Shown here one piece after another: positions 18,601 to 27,701 of a stretch of DNA of 55,562 bases. Where the stretch lies: NCBI GenBank assembly GCA_029941865.1, contig JAPYTO010000015.1:1-55562 (forward strand), in the 5' to 3' direction. Each line of letters opens with the position of its first letter. Within the stretch, counting starts at the first letter, position 1. The notes below the pieces were generated by a model. That model was not told the origin of the DNA, did no database searches, and saw nothing but the letters and a program-made list of their open reading frames with translations. Position numbers and translations under genes: made by a program. This stretch comes from Fuerstiella sp. (GTDB lineage: Bacteria; Planctomycetota; Planctomycetia; Planctomycetales; Planctomycetaceae).

Positions 18601-18970
18601 GGTCAATGATTCACTGGTCCTGGTGGACTTTATCAATAAGCGAGTGGCCGCCGGCCTGTCACCGCTGGATGCCAGTATTGACGGTGCCAAAAAACGTCTG
18701 CGACCAATTCTGCTGACGACGTTGACCACAGCTGCGGGGTTAATTCCGCTGATGTTTGAGACCAGTTTTCAGGCGAAGTTTCTGATTCCCATGGCGGTGA
18801 CGCTGACGTTCGGGTTGTTGTTTGCCACAGTGCTGACGTTGATTCTGGTACCGTGTCTGAATCTGATTCGCGAAGATGTCCTGACCGGGTTCTTCGGATT
18901 CAGGACGACGCCTGTGGAGCCCAAAGATCCGACACCATCGGATGTTCCGCCGTTGTCAACGGTGACCTGA
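15686..18970 (+). CDS. RND-family efflux transporter (AcrB-like inner-membrane pump)
   Basis: At 1094 residues this is full length for the hydrophobe/amphiphile RND family. It opens with [24 protein letters not shown] (first membrane helix) and the periplasmic porter phrase [23 protein letters not shown]. The core membrane block contains [23 protein letters not shown], with the paired aspartates of the proton relay in helix 4, and the second half repeats it as [21 protein letters not shown]. Two large periplasmic loops are present. Such pumps work with a membrane-fusion protein and an outer-membrane channel; neither gene is adjacent. The ATG at 15686 is preferred because the hydrophobic segment follows at once. 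The substrate is not predictable. Confidence 0.9.
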   Translation: MSLPAFSVRNSVLVNMLMLVILVAGIFFAITLQREMFPESRPDKLLVSAVYPGVQPEDVEKAVTIKIEEALRGLEGIETVESQVAEGISFTTLTLAQSVDDVDVMLQEIRNEVDSIQDMPDGVEKISLRKVEPQLPVISVAIYGDESEAALKQAARNLRDDLLKLEGISRVDLNGIRDDEIYVDVQPDKLLEYDITFEEIAAAIRLENVDVSGGQLKGNRSSVSVRTLGEQQQAVNLEQIVVRSQPSGQQILLSDVATLSDGFVDSDLEVLFNGKPSVNCVLFKGKGEDAVQISAVVKTYIAARSGQPYTGYSKDVSKLLSDVGRPNLYDIYQEAKSTPFPSKFTYKLHTDIARFVEGRLELMTRNGGMGLILVLISLNMFLNWRVALWAAVGLVISFMGTFAVMYMLGATVNLLSMFGLIVVLGIIVDDAIVIGENIYRHVEEGMPAMEAAIKGAEEVMWPVIVAVSTTIGAFAPLFFIRGQIGDFMSQLPLVVIAALSISLVEALVILPAHLRHLPPVKKTADGEKLTGVGGGKAFVLNRLLMAPYEKLLTFCLKWRYVTVSVVTGACIVAAGMLAGSIVKWQFIQDMDSESMICALEMPIGTSTERLKEELQKLTDFIVDKERFPEIVNVQTIAGRQYDVTGAGAVGFEDQSHLGQLVVEICPAEERDRSSTELTTALRKFSERQLTGVNSVRWTEMNGGPGGNDIEISLSGISNSDLPNAVNDLKQIIGTLQGVYDLDDNLDIGKKELRLSVRDSATAAGVTVSSLGTHVRGALFGQEARRITRNREDVRIMVRYPEAFRDSTWNVESMWIPGQGLPGNRKWIPISEVAEVNMGLGYSTITRYQQTRSAKVIGAVDDAEAPSVASVIDRIRARAEAEIVPRYPGIEIQYLGQAEEVAKSFSSLNKAFPIALLIIYGMLAGLFKSYTQPLVVMSAIPFGFLGAVIGHWVTGETFTILSAIGLVALAGILVNDSLVLVDFINKRVAAGLSPLDASIDGAKKRLRPILLTTLTTAAGLIPLMFETSFQAKFLIPMAVTLTFGLLFATVLTLILVPCLNLIREDVLTGFFGFRTTPVEPKDPTPSDVPPLSTVT

Positions 18971-19122
18971 CGGTGTTTGGTGCCCGGATGGCAGCAGTCA
19001 CCAGTCTGCAATATCTCGCCACCCGACAGTTGTTGGCGATTGAAGGCTGACTGCGGTACAAAGTCGCTCAATAAAACAGCTTGCATTCCGGTCACAGCGA
19101 ATGACCAAAGGCGATTTCACGA

Positions 19123-20460
19123 GTGTATTTGTCTGAAAACAAAACTGCCCGGATGACAACTCTGTGCGGGCTTTACGTGGCACAGGGAATTCCGTGGGGC
19201 TTTGTTACGGTCACATTTGCCGCGTGGCTGGCACAGCCGAAACATAATCTTTCAACCGCTCAGATTGGCCCAATGCTGGCCGTGGCTACGCTGCCGTGGT
19301 CGTTCAAGTTTTTATGGGGGCCACTGATGGATCGGTTTACGATTCCATCGATGGGACGTCGTCGGCCGTGGATCATTTTTGCTCAAAGTATGGCCATTCT
19401 CGTGCTGGCCAGCATGTTGCTGTTTGATGATCTTCCCGGCATGGTCTGGACGTCGGCTCCAGATGCCAGTCCGGCCATGAAAATGATCTTTCACCTGATA
19501 CCGGGACCCCTGGCGGGCCTGATTTTGCTGGCGAACGTTTTCGTTTCGCTGCAGGACGTGGCCGTGGATGCGTTGGCAGTCGATCTGTTGAAAGAGGATG
19601 AACGGGGTGTTGCGAATGGACTGATGTATGGGTGCAGTTACCTGGGAACAGCGATAGGTGGCGCAGGTCTGGGACTCGTTGTCAGTCGATACGGTATTCA
19701 GGCAGGATTGATTGGCCAGGCGGTTTTGTTGTCGGTGATCATGTTGTTGCCATTACTGTTCAGGGAACGGCCTTCAACTGCGCACGGCGAGGACGGCGGA
19801 CAAGTGGACCGACCGGAACTGGCAGTGCAGGACAACATGTCCGGGTCCGTCTTTGGAGATTTGTGGAAGTCATTCCGTTTAAAGTCGACGCTGCTGGGAG
19901 CCGCGATTGCGCTGGGAGCAAGAATTGGTATTGGTGTGCTGACGGCCGTGTTTGTGGACTACCTGCTGAAGCACGGCTGGACACAGGAGGAGTACACCTC
20001 GGTCATGGGGGGATCTGCCTTGATGTTGGGGCTTTGCGGCTCTGTCCTTGGGGGCTTCGCGGCAGACCGCATCGGAGCGAAACAGATCATTGTGGTGGCG
20101 TCGCTGCTGCTTGGCGGGCTGTGGATCGGTTGCGGTGCCTGGCCCCCTGTCGTGGAGTCAAAGATGCTGATGAAGTGTCTGTTGAACAGTCAGGAATTCC
20201 TTCTGGGCATGATGTCCGCGGCATTGTTCTCACTGTTCATGACAATTTCCTGGCCACGAGTGGCCGCGACGCAGTTTACGACATACATGGCATTGATGAA
20301 TCTGTCGACGACGTGCGGCAGTTATGCCGCAGGACAGCTGAGCATTCATTTTGACGTTCAGCAGCTGCTTGTCATTGCTGGTCTGCTGCAGATGGCCATG
20401 ATGATTCCCGTGCTGTTTATTGATCCAGGACAGACGCGCCGCGTACTGGGTGACGCATAG
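19123..20460 (+). CDS. MFS transporter, AmpG-like
   Basis: The 445-residue protein is predicted to have 12 membrane helices. TLCGLYVAQGIPWGFVTVTFAAWL and the following FLWGPLMDRFTIPSMGRRRPWI, the cytoplasmic loop between helices 2 and 3, are close to AmpG and related PAT/MFS sugar-peptide permeases, as is LQDVAVDALAVDLLKEDERGVANGLMY. AmpG takes up anhydromuropeptides in Gram-negative bacteria, but planctomycete members are diverse, so only the subfamily is proposed. The start used is GTG at 19123; an ATG at 19153 (residue 11) would remove only the polar leader and is equally possible. It follows the RND gene in the same direction after 152 bases. Confidence 0.8.
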   Translation: MYLSENKTARMTTLCGLYVAQGIPWGFVTVTFAAWLAQPKHNLSTAQIGPMLAVATLPWSFKFLWGPLMDRFTIPSMGRRRPWIIFAQSMAILVLASMLLFDDLPGMVWTSAPDASPAMKMIFHLIPGPLAGLILLANVFVSLQDVAVDALAVDLLKEDERGVANGLMYGCSYLGTAIGGAGLGLVVSRYGIQAGLIGQAVLLSVIMLLPLLFRERPSTAHGEDGGQVDRPELAVQDNMSGSVFGDLWKSFRLKSTLLGAAIALGARIGIGVLTAVFVDYLLKHGWTQEEYTSVMGGSALMLGLCGSVLGGFAADRIGAKQIIVVASLLLGGLWIGCGAWPPVVESKMLMKCLLNSQEFLLGMMSAALFSLFMTISWPRVAATQFTTYMALMNLSTTCGSYAAGQLSIHFDVQQLLVIAGLLQMAMMIPVLFIDPGQTRRVLGDA

Positions 20461-20847
20461 CTCTTCGATACGCGCGCTCGCCGATGTCTTCGTCAGATTC
20501 GAGTGATCCGCACGCGGAAATAATGCGTCACGTTGTCGCAACAAAAAATTCGGGAAGGGTTTCAACGTCGGAGACAGGCATCGCTCCGTCGTGCTTCGAC
20601 GGTGCTGAGCTTCGAACCCCATTCAAGACAGACGGCTGATACCGGAGAAGCAAGGGACAATACCGCTCTATCTTCAGAAGCCAGCTTATCGAAATTATTT
20701 TTACTCAGGGAAGTTGCGAAGAGCTCTTCTCGCCTTTACTATTTTTGGCAGCTGATTCACAGGTCAGCTGCGAAAGGACTTGCACATCTATTTTCTGCTT
20801 TTTGCGCCAACCTGTTGGCGCGCCGTCGTTAATGTGGAGCAGTCGGT
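20461..20847. other. Intergenic region, no gene seen
   Basis: Open frames in this stretch are short and lack signal peptide, domain or ribosome site. No hairpin terminator was recognised after the MFS gene. It may hold the old promoter of the pseudogene that follows. Confidence 0.5.
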
Positions 20848-21442
20848 ATGAAGAGTCTCCCTTGTCTGTCGTCATGGAATAGGCGAAAGAATCGTCAGTC
20901 ACGGCGGCGACTGTCAAGCCGATCTGGCGCGGTCTCAGTGTTGCAGAGCCCCTGGAAGCGCGCACATTGCTGACAATCAGCACGTTAAGCGTCGCGGACG
21001 ACGGGACAACCGGCGAGGGGCGCAGCAACGATCCGCAGTTGAGTCGTGACGGGCGATTCGTGGCATTTCGCAGTGGTGCTGACGATCTGGATCTTATCTC
21101 AGGATCAGATTCGAACGGGTTTGACGACATTTTCGTTCGCAACCTGGAAGACGGCACGACGACGTTGATCAGCATTGCTCCAGGCAGTCGCTCGCGGTGC
21201 GAAGTTCCCCGGTTGTAGAGCTTGTGCTCGCAGACGTCCCGGACGGCGAGCGACCCGGTGCTGGTGGCACTGTTCAGCTCACTGGTCTGGTGCCCGCTGT
21301 TGACTTGTCTGAACGACGGCTTTTGGGAAACGTTGGCCTGGACCAGGAACTATTGCCAACCATCCCCGAAGCCATCACGCCGGCAGCTGCCGATTCCGAA
21401 ACTGTTTGGGAGAATTTTCTGCAGTGGATCGACGTGATCTGA
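20848..21442 (+). pseudogene. Decayed LEPR-XLL surface protein with PD40/TolB-like repeat
   Basis: An ATG at 20848 opens a very basic leader (SWNRRKNRQSRRRLSSRSG) that stops at 20971. A second frame, open from 20883, carries on the same theme with LSVAEPLEARTLLTISTLSV, the LEPR-XLL type motif found near the N-terminus of giant planctomycete exoproteins, and then PQLSRDGRFVAFRSGADDL and NGFDDIFVRNLEDGTTTLIS, one PD40/TolB-like blade. That frame stops at 21216-21218. A third frame continues to 21442 with an acidic, protein-like ending (DSETVWENFLQWIDVI). Basic leader followed by LEPR-XLL is normally one reading frame, so at least one frameshift is needed, plus truncation of what is usually a very long gene. 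Confidence 0.65.
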
Positions 21443-21597
21443 CCGTAGCATCATGAGTCAAATCCACGTAGGGATCGTTTCTTCTGCTTGGCAGGCACTG
21501 GCAGCGATGCATGTTCCGATTGCATCGATAAGATACTCATCTCCGTCGGTCTGATCAGGCTGACTCGAATTCTCCTCGTTCCTCAGGAATCTGTCTT

Positions 21598-22503
21598 ATG
21601 GTAAATCCGATCAATCGCCGTGCCTTTGTCGCCTCGGGCGCGGCCTGCTCACTGGCTGCATTTGCTGCGTCCGGATTCGGACACGAAGACAGCTCGCAAA
21701 AAAAGCACGAAATCTGTGTGTTTACGAAACCGTTTAATTCTTTGTCGTACGCCGAGCTCGCGGATCAGACGGCGCGGTTGGGTTTTGACGGGATCGAAGC
21801 CCCGATTCGTGATGGTGGTCATATCGAACCGGCGGCTGTGCCGGACGAACTGCCCAAAATGATGGAGGCGTTGGAAAAGCAAAACCTGAAGATGACGGTC
21901 ATGACGTCCAGCATCAACGATCCAGCCGATCCGCTCACCGAAAAAGTTCTGCGGACTGCTGCCGGTCTGGGGATTCGTCACTACCGCATGAAATATTTCA
22001 AGTACGACGAATCACGACCCATTCCACCGCAGATTACGGAGTGGCAGAAGAGATTGAAGGATCTCGCCGCAATGAACATGGAGCTGGGCATCACGGCGGT
22101 TTATCAAAACCACGCCGGTCGCAATTATTTCGGAGCCTCGTTGTGGGATCTTCACAGAGGACTTGAAGGAATCGACCCGAAACATGTCGGCGTGGCCTAC
22201 GATATTCGCCATGCCACCGCGGAAGGCGGCATGAGTTGGCCGGTTACGTTTCAGTTGATACGACCTCACATCCAGATCGTCTATGTCAAAGATTTTGTGT
22301 GGCACGAAAAGAAACCTGGCAATGTGCCACTTGGACAGGGACGAATTGATCCGGCGTTCTTTTCGATGCTGGCAAAGTCCGGTTACACAGGACCAATTTC
22401 ACTTCATGAAGAATACCTCGACCACCGCAAAGCTTCGCTGGTGCCAGCACATTGGCAGGCCATTCGCGAAGACATGCAAACGTTGCAGGGTTGGCTGTCG
22501 TGA
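21598..22503 (+). CDS. Exported sugar phosphate isomerase/epimerase-like TIM-barrel protein
   Basis: The 301-residue protein begins with a Tat-like leader (NRRAFVASGAACSLAAFAASGFG, twin arginine at residues 7-8), so it is probably exported folded. The rest is an AP-endonuclease-2/xylose-isomerase-type TIM barrel: LADQTARLGFDGIEAPIRDGGHIEP at strand 2, YQNHAGRNYFGASLWDL, VGVAYDIRHATAEG (metal-binding Asp and His), VYVKDFVW, and a closing GPISLHEEYL with the terminal Glu. These proteins isomerise or epimerise sugars or cyclitols, commonly as inosose or 3-keto-sugar enzymes in planctomycetes. The substrate is unknown. No partner oxidoreductase is adjacent; the preceding gene is the broken surface protein. 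Confidence 0.8.
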   Translation: MVNPINRRAFVASGAACSLAAFAASGFGHEDSSQKKHEICVFTKPFNSLSYAELADQTARLGFDGIEAPIRDGGHIEPAAVPDELPKMMEALEKQNLKMTVMTSSINDPADPLTEKVLRTAAGLGIRHYRMKYFKYDESRPIPPQITEWQKRLKDLAAMNMELGITAVYQNHAGRNYFGASLWDLHRGLEGIDPKHVGVAYDIRHATAEGGMSWPVTFQLIRPHIQIVYVKDFVWHEKKPGNVPLGQGRIDPAFFSMLAKSGYTGPISLHEEYLDHRKASLVPAHWQAIREDMQTLQGWLS

Positions 22504-23224
22504 CAAGGGATGATCGTCCTCGCACCTCGTGCCTCGATTTCGAAAACTGAAGCGACAAGGAATGCACGCGGAACTATGACTTCGCAAGGAATCGAAATAC
22601 GGGGGGAAGCGTGCGAGGAGGAAGCGTGTGAATGTCAGTGTGTGATGCAGCGTTTCATTTGCTGGTGCCACGGAATTCGTCTGATCATCCGCAGAACGCT
22701 GAAACGTGTCAGAATTGCTGCAGTTGTCATGAACGTTGCGATCTCATGAATGCGGAAACTTCGGTGTGACCGGCAGATGCTGCCGATTTGCTGACGGGGT
22801 TAATCCCTGATCTCTCGGTGCCGATCATGCATTTGGACACATCCGCGTGAAGTCGGCTACCTCCTCTTTTCGAGGGAAAAACCAATTTTGGAACTTCAGC
22901 GCGGCCGCAATCCTTAACTTCTTGACTCTGTCATCAGCGGCAGTAAACATATATTCGGCAAATTCCGGCTAATCCCCGTCTTTTAGGGTGGTTGAGTGGA
23001 AGGATGACTTGTCCGAACGTCTTATGAGTTCCACACTTACATGATCTCGGCAACGCAATGGCCACGCTACGCTCCATCCGTGGAGCAAAGTGGGCGTAGT
23101 CATCTGCCTGCCAGGTTGAAACAATATTATTTCGTCCAGACTCCGGGGACCGTTGTACGTGTACTGAGAGTGCTGCAGTACCACTTCACGACCACCGACC
23201 AAGTCAAACCTGGGAAGTACTAAA
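22504..23224. other. Long intergenic region, no gene seen
   Basis: About 720 bases hold only short frames without domain features. TTGACT at 22922-22927 with TAAACA at 22944-22949 (16-base spacer) is a weak promoter candidate, but it lies about 280 bases before the next start, so it is not called separately. No terminator or tRNA-like fold was found. Confidence 0.45.
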
Positions 23225-24763
23225 ATGGCTCAGAAGAATAATGGACCGGTTATCGGGATGGCAATTTTCATGGTGCTGTCCATCATGTTTGCCGTATTTT
23301 GGTACATGATGTACTCAGACAATCAGAATCTACAACAGGACCTCGCTAAGGCGAGAGACGACAACACTCCACTGAAAGACGCGGTTAGTGGCGGCCTTGA
23401 GGAGATTCGACTCCTGAAGAATTTGATCGGAGTCGGAGAGAATGCGGAAACCGGCGCCGGCGACGACGCTACGGAAACCGTCAATGGCAGAGTTGAGAAG
23501 ATTCTGAAGGAACTTGCCGGCGAAGGTACTCCCGCTCTGCCGAACCTGATCGGTGGATTACAGAATGAATCGGCGGAAAACAATAAGGAGTCCTTTACGG
23601 CGACAGACCGATTGCGACAGCTTGCTTTGAAAGTCGACGAAAACAACGATCTGACATTGTCGAAGGATGGCGAGATCGAGAAACACAAAGCGGCACTCGC
23701 GAAGGCGGAAAAAAAACTCGTCCAGCAGGAAGCTGTCCACAGTGAAGAATTGGCCCGTCTGGGAGAACAGGTCGATACCCTGCGAGGAACCACCGCCAGA
23801 CTGGAAGATGAACTCGCCGCACTCCGAGTGGCCAGCGCGCGGCAAATCGAAGATCTTGTGGAAGACAATAACGACAAGCGGACTGCAATCGTTGCCTTAC
23901 GAGCGCGACTGCGACAGAAGGATGATCCGACGTTTTCCACCGCCGACGGGCATATTCAGTCCGTCGATCATAACCGTGAACTCTGCTACATCGATCTGGG
24001 CCGAGCTGATGGTCTGAGAGAAGGTGTCACGTTCTCTGTCTACACGCCCGGTAATTCCGGCGTCGGTCGCAACAACACAAGCGACATCAAAGGTCAGATT
24101 GAAATAGTCGACATTCTGGCCGACCATCGCGCAGAAGCAAGAATCGTCAAACAGGATCTGGGCCGTCCGATTGCCGGAGATGATCCTATCTATTCCCCGA
24201 TTTTTCAGACTGGCCAATCGCTGGAAATCGCCGTGGCAGGGCGCATCGCTGTGGACGGACTTGACCGTCGTGAGTTCCGCCGTCTGGTCACAGCGGCCGG
24301 TGGGAGAATCTCTGTTGAGGTTGGTGACGAGGGGCAGTTTACGGACGGGAAGGGTCGTCCCATTGATTCCGCCGACGCTCCGCGGCGGATTTCTTCACGA
24401 ACCCGGTATCTGATCATTGCGGACCTCGGCGACGATACTGAGAATCAGGAATTAGAGCAAATCTACAAGCTGATCAGAGACAACACTCAGAGGCTGCGTA
24501 ATCAAGCTGAAAACCTGGGCATCTACGAGATCGGCTTGTCAACCTATCTTGAACACATCGGATACAGCCGCAAGCAGGTGAAGTGGACGCCGGATAGCGG
24601 CAGAAGCTTTCCGGGCAGGCTTCCGAACGGTTCTCACAGTGCTTCGGTCAACTCCAGCTTCCAGCAGAGTCAAAGTTCTGCTGTCATTTCCGGCAAGTAT
24701 TCCGGGCTCAGCAAGGCAACCACGACTTCCGTCGGTAATAACAGCAAACTGTTCGGAAACTAG
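23225..24763 (+). CDS. Membrane-anchored coiled-coil protein with possible BRCT-like segment
   Basis: The 512-residue product starts MAQKNNGPVIGMAIFMVLSIMFAVFWYMMY, a single membrane helix (about 9-30) with no cleavage site, so the rest should lie outside the cytoplasm. Residues about 33-235 are largely heptad coiled coil (LRQLALKVDENNDLTLSKDGEIEKHKAALAKAEKKL, in parts). A compact beta-rich segment with DLGRADGLREGVTFSVYTPG resembles an OB/SH3-like barrel (about 240-330). Residues about 345-445 show DRREFRRLVTAAGGRISVEV then RTRYLIIADLGDD, a pattern reminiscent of BRCT folds; this is inference only. The C-terminal 60 residues are Ser/Gln-rich and probably disordered. The family was not recognised by name, but the architecture looks like a conserved planctomycete envelope protein. 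Confidence 0.75.
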   Translation: MAQKNNGPVIGMAIFMVLSIMFAVFWYMMYSDNQNLQQDLAKARDDNTPLKDAVSGGLEEIRLLKNLIGVGENAETGAGDDATETVNGRVEKILKELAGEGTPALPNLIGGLQNESAENNKESFTATDRLRQLALKVDENNDLTLSKDGEIEKHKAALAKAEKKLVQQEAVHSEELARLGEQVDTLRGTTARLEDELAALRVASARQIEDLVEDNNDKRTAIVALRARLRQKDDPTFSTADGHIQSVDHNRELCYIDLGRADGLREGVTFSVYTPGNSGVGRNNTSDIKGQIEIVDILADHRAEARIVKQDLGRPIAGDDPIYSPIFQTGQSLEIAVAGRIAVDGLDRREFRRLVTAAGGRISVEVGDEGQFTDGKGRPIDSADAPRRISSRTRYLIIADLGDDTENQELEQIYKLIRDNTQRLRNQAENLGIYEIGLSTYLEHIGYSRKQVKWTPDSGRSFPGRLPNGSHSASVNSSFQQSQSSAVISGKYSGLSKATTTSVGNNSKLFGN

Positions 24764-25063
24764 TCGTGGTTGGCGAGCGAATTGGTGGCACATCGAATTG
24801 CAGCGCCGGTAGAAACCGACAGCGTTACGGAGTTTTGAATTCGATCAGTTAACCACAAGCACATCGTCACGAAGCGACGAAAGCACGTAGGCGTGAAACG
24901 GCCACAGCGTTCTGGTTCCCCCACCGCCATTCGGGCTTGCCCCGGTGGTTTTCAGGCTTCTGCACTACGACCGCAAACACGCCGAAAAAAGAATAGTACA
25001 CAGGCCCGAGAACCACCCCGGCGAGCGAGGTGGCGGTTCGATCGGGCTGTGCCACAACCGCTG
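24764..25063. other. Intergenic region with inverted-repeat element
   Basis: The gap between the convergent coiled-coil and SDR genes is mostly filled by the inverted-repeat element at 24921-25037. No gene is supported; frames through it are translations of the repeat. Confidence 0.6.
24921..25037. repeat. Imperfect inverted-repeat element, copy 2
   Basis: The left arm (from CCACCGCCATTCGGG to GGCTTCTGCAC) pairs imperfectly over about 42 bases with the right arm (from GTACACAGGCCCGAG to GGTGGCGGT), around a loop of about 40 bases. The arm core TGGTTTTCAGGCTTCTGCAC is nearly identical to copy 1 at 12346-12460. It may also end transcription from both flanking convergent genes. Confidence 0.65.
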
Positions 25064-25846
25064 CTACTGTTTTCCTTCTTCTCGGTTGGACCACCACGGC
25101 AGGCCGACTCCGCCATCCATGGTCATGGTGCTACCGGTCATGTAAGCCGCATCATCGCCGAGCGTGAAGCAAACTCCCTTCGCCATTTCTTCGGGGGTGC
25201 CCATCCGCTGCATCGGCAACGACTGAGCTCCCTGGTCCAGTTCTTCCTTGGAGAAGAATTTTCGTTCGCCGGGGGTGTCGATCCAGCCGGGATGAAAGAT
25301 GTTCACCCGAATTCCATGTTTCACGAGTTCAATCGCAGCCGTGCGAGCCATGTGGTCGATCGCAGCTTTCGCCATGTTGTAGGCCATCGACGTGGGAATC
25401 GGAATGACCGCATGCGGCGAACTGATCACTGTGATCGCCCCGCCGGATCCCTGCCGAAGCATCTGCTGAGACGCTGCGCGGACGCCGAAAAACGCGCCCC
25501 ACATACTCACGTCAATGGTGCGTTTGAAGCCTTCCATATCGGCATTTACCATGAGTTCCCGGTCACTGTAAACGGCATTGCTTACGAATGCGTCCAGAGA
25601 ACCGAATTCCGAAACGGTTTGTTGCACCATGTCTTCCACCGCAGTCTGATCTGACACATCAGCTGCGATGACCAGTGCCTTCCGACCAAGGTTTCGGATC
25701 TGCTCCGCAACCTGTTCTGCCTGATCTCTACTGGAGTGACAGTTGATCGTGACGTTCGCTCCCTGACGGGCAAGCTCTATGGCGACTGCTGCTCCGATTC
25801 CCTTGGACGAGCCCGTCACAAGAGCGCTTTTCCCTTCGAAACTCAT
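25064..25846 (-). CDS. Short-chain dehydrogenase/reductase
   Basis: The 260-residue protein is a classical SDR: cofactor loop TGSSKGIG (11-18), AADVSD at 61-66, a catalytic serine in VISSPHA (142 or 143), Y156-N-M-A-K160 as the catalytic tyrosine and lysine, and HPGWIDTPGER at the substrate loop. The usual NNAG motif reads SNAV (89-92), a variant seen in FabG-like and glucose-1-dehydrogenase-like members. The absence of an acidic residue after strand 2 (NCHSSR) suggests NADP(H) preference. The closing GSTMTMDGGVG is standard for the family. It acts in the cytoplasm as an oxidoreductase on an alcohol or ketone group; the substrate is not predictable from the neighbours. Confidence 0.85.
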   Translation of the reverse strand: MSFEGKSALVTGSSKGIGAAVAIELARQGANVTINCHSSRDQAEQVAEQIRNLGRKALVIAADVSDQTAVEDMVQQTVSEFGSLDAFVSNAVYSDRELMVNADMEGFKRTIDVSMWGAFFGVRAASQQMLRQGSGGAITVISSPHAVIPIPTSMAYNMAKAAIDHMARTAAIELVKHGIRVNIFHPGWIDTPGERKFFSKEELDQGAQSLPMQRMGTPEEMAKGVCFTLGDDAAYMTGSTMTMDGGVGLPWWSNREEGKQ

Positions 25847-25941
25847 ACTGATTGCACTTCCACTTGACGAATAGTTCGGACCGCGATGAAGTGGAGTTTA
25901 GCGATGCCGCCTGTTGTCAACCAGCGCTGCGGCATTTCAAT

Positions 25942-26781
25942 TCAGCGACGGAGTGAAAGCAGCATTTCTTCCTGGTAGCTGCGAAATGGAATGCTCTTCA
26001 GCGTGCCATTATTGAGCATCGCGTCCCAACCTTTGATCAGGCTGCGGTCGCGGTCCGTCAGGTTACGGACAAATTGATGTTCGGCTCGCAGGACAAGTTG
26101 CTCATCCGGTCGAAGATCGAGCTGCACGAGTACAGGTATACGATTCTCCAATTTGCGCAAGCGGGCGTTCAATTCGAGGCGCGGTTCGGGAAACATGCTG
26201 GATGGATGCAAGAGGTAATTCAGGCGAGCCGTCCAGTCGGTATACGTCAGATACCTCTGCAACTGTTCCGTGTTCTCCCATTCGCGCGTGCTGACCAAAT
26301 ACTTCCACGATGGTGCCTGCAACGACAGCAGGCCGGTCCCGGAGTCGAAGCGACTTTCGAACTTCGGGTCCAATTGAAACTCAAGCATGCGGGCGGCTCG
26401 CTCAGTGTCCGGTGACTGTTTCGCAGTCAATTCACGGATGTACTCTTTCGTTTTCGGGCCGCGTTCCCGCAGCATGTTCTGCAGTTCCTGAAACAGAATT
26501 GTGGTAGAGACTCCGCGTTGCGAATTGATGACAGTGAATTTTTTTCCGGTAGGATCATAGATGACGACTTCGCTGGCAGCTTCAACGTAGTCATAGATGC
26601 GACCATTGTGAAACAGGGAAAAACTGCTTGCCAGAATCGGCTCCTGCCCAGAGGAGTTCAATCGCGCGGCATCATAGACAACCGTTGAGACTCGGAGTCC
26701 CTGACCGACCGCCGACGAACACAGTCCGCACAGCAGCAGACACAGTAACGCTTGAGAACGCAGCATTGCACAGCACTCCAC
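25942..26781 (-). CDS. Exported protein of unknown function
   Basis: The 279-residue product carries a signal peptide with a cysteine-rich core (AMLRSQALLCLLLCGLCSSAVG), cut probably near SAVGQ. Translation could begin at residue 1 or at the methionine at residue 6 (26766). The mature protein has a beta-strand phase (SFSLFHNGRIYDYVEAASEVVIYDPTGKKFTVI, split in two strands), then a charged helical region (LQNMLRERGPKTKEYIRELTAKQ) and a mixed C-terminal part rich in arginine and leucine (LRKLENRIPVLVQLDLRPDEQL). No known domain or catalytic motif was recognised. It resembles proteins annotated as hypothetical across planctomycetes; that is recollection, not a search result. Confidence 0.65.
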   Translation of the reverse strand: MECCAMLRSQALLCLLLCGLCSSAVGQGLRVSTVVYDAARLNSSGQEPILASSFSLFHNGRIYDYVEAASEVVIYDPTGKKFTVINSQRGVSTTILFQELQNMLRERGPKTKEYIRELTAKQSPDTERAARMLEFQLDPKFESRFDSGTGLLSLQAPSWKYLVSTREWENTEQLQRYLTYTDWTARLNYLLHPSSMFPEPRLELNARLRKLENRIPVLVQLDLRPDEQLVLRAEHQFVRNLTDRDRSLIKGWDAMLNNGTLKSIPFRSYQEEMLLSLRR

Positions 26782-26955
26782 CGTGGACTTTCCGATAACG
26801 ACCAGTCTGGACGTTATCAGACACTCCGTCTCAAGAGCAATCTTCAGTAACTCGGTTCACTGCCACAAAGCGTAGCAAAAGCCATCCATGGTCAACGACC
26901 TGCAGAATCTGCCGACGGCTTGAGGCGATCAGGTGTCATGACGCGTTTGGCGCAG

Positions 26956-26992
26956 CAAAAAACGGTGAACCCCACGGCGGATCCACCGTTTT
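26956..26992 (-). terminator. Terminator of the thioredoxin-like gene
   Basis: AAAACGGTG (26959-26967) pairs with CACCGTTTT (26984-26992). On the minus strand the stem is followed by a run of six T (the A-run at 26957-26962), the form of a rho-independent terminator, 64 bases after the stop of the minus-strand gene ending at 27057. Confidence 0.6.
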
Positions 26993-27056
26993 CTGTCGCT
27001 GTTTGCCCTGCAGGTGCTTCTACGGAAACACGCTGCGACGCCAATCGCAAACGTTT

Positions 27057-27611
27057 CTAGTTCAGGATTTTTCTGGTGTCGCCAACGATCCTGGCAATCG
27101 CGTCTTTGTTCAGGCCGCCAGCGCTGTACGCGTGATTAACCTTCACATCATTCTCGACCCACATCAGGACGGTGATGTCTGCATTTCTGGCAATGCGGTA
27201 TTTGCCTGGCCCGTCCGAGTCCTCGAAGACAGTCAGCGGAGTATGTTTGATGCCGTGAGTATCGGCCGCTTTTTTCAAGATCCCCTGACCAGAGTTTGGG
27301 TCGTCAGTCAGCAGGACGACGAATGCTGCCATTCTGCTGTCACGATTCTTTCCGACGACGGCGTCCAGTTCCTTGATCAGCTTCGTGACGTTGTCGTCCA
27401 GCGTACGAGTAAAAATGCTGACCACAGGTTGAGCGCCGTAGCGGCAGCGGTAACACAGTTTTTCTCCGGCGGATGGACCAGTTACGTCGGCCACATAAAA
27501 CGCACCGGGAAAGTCACCTACCTCAAGGCCGGATTTGATGTCAGCTGCAGAGGCGGCCTCTGAGACCAGCAGTGATCCCGTCAGGACACTAAGAGCCATA
27601 ATCGTACGCAC
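27057..27611 (-). CDS. Exported thioredoxin-like protein with CxxC
   Basis: The 184-residue product has a signal peptide (MRTIMALSVLTGSLLVSEAASAAD) and a thioredoxin-like fold with GEKLCYRCRYGAQPVVSIFTR, where CYRC stands at the usual redox position just after the first strand. The later parts (RMAAFVVLLTDDP, HTPLTVFEDSDGPGKYRIA, ITVLMWVENDVKVNHAY) follow the strand order of the fold but without the classical cis-proline, so disulfide chemistry is likely but not proven. The start is GTG, set by AAGGAG at 27626-27621, 9 bases upstream. It lies 90 bases from an exported peroxiredoxin on the same strand, and the two may work together against oxidants in the periplasm. Confidence 0.75.
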   Translation of the reverse strand: MRTIMALSVLTGSLLVSEAASAADIKSGLEVGDFPGAFYVADVTGPSAGEKLCYRCRYGAQPVVSIFTRTLDDNVTKLIKELDAVVGKNRDSRMAAFVVLLTDDPNSGQGILKKAADTHGIKHTPLTVFEDSDGPGKYRIARNADITVLMWVENDVKVNHAYSAGGLNKDAIARIVGDTRKILN

Positions 27612-27701
27612 CGTCCGAAACTCCTTTTTGTGTTAACGCGTGATTTGATCAGATTCTCAAACCGACCCGTCAGCGATTGCGATAGTTGTTTACTGGCGGA
27701 A

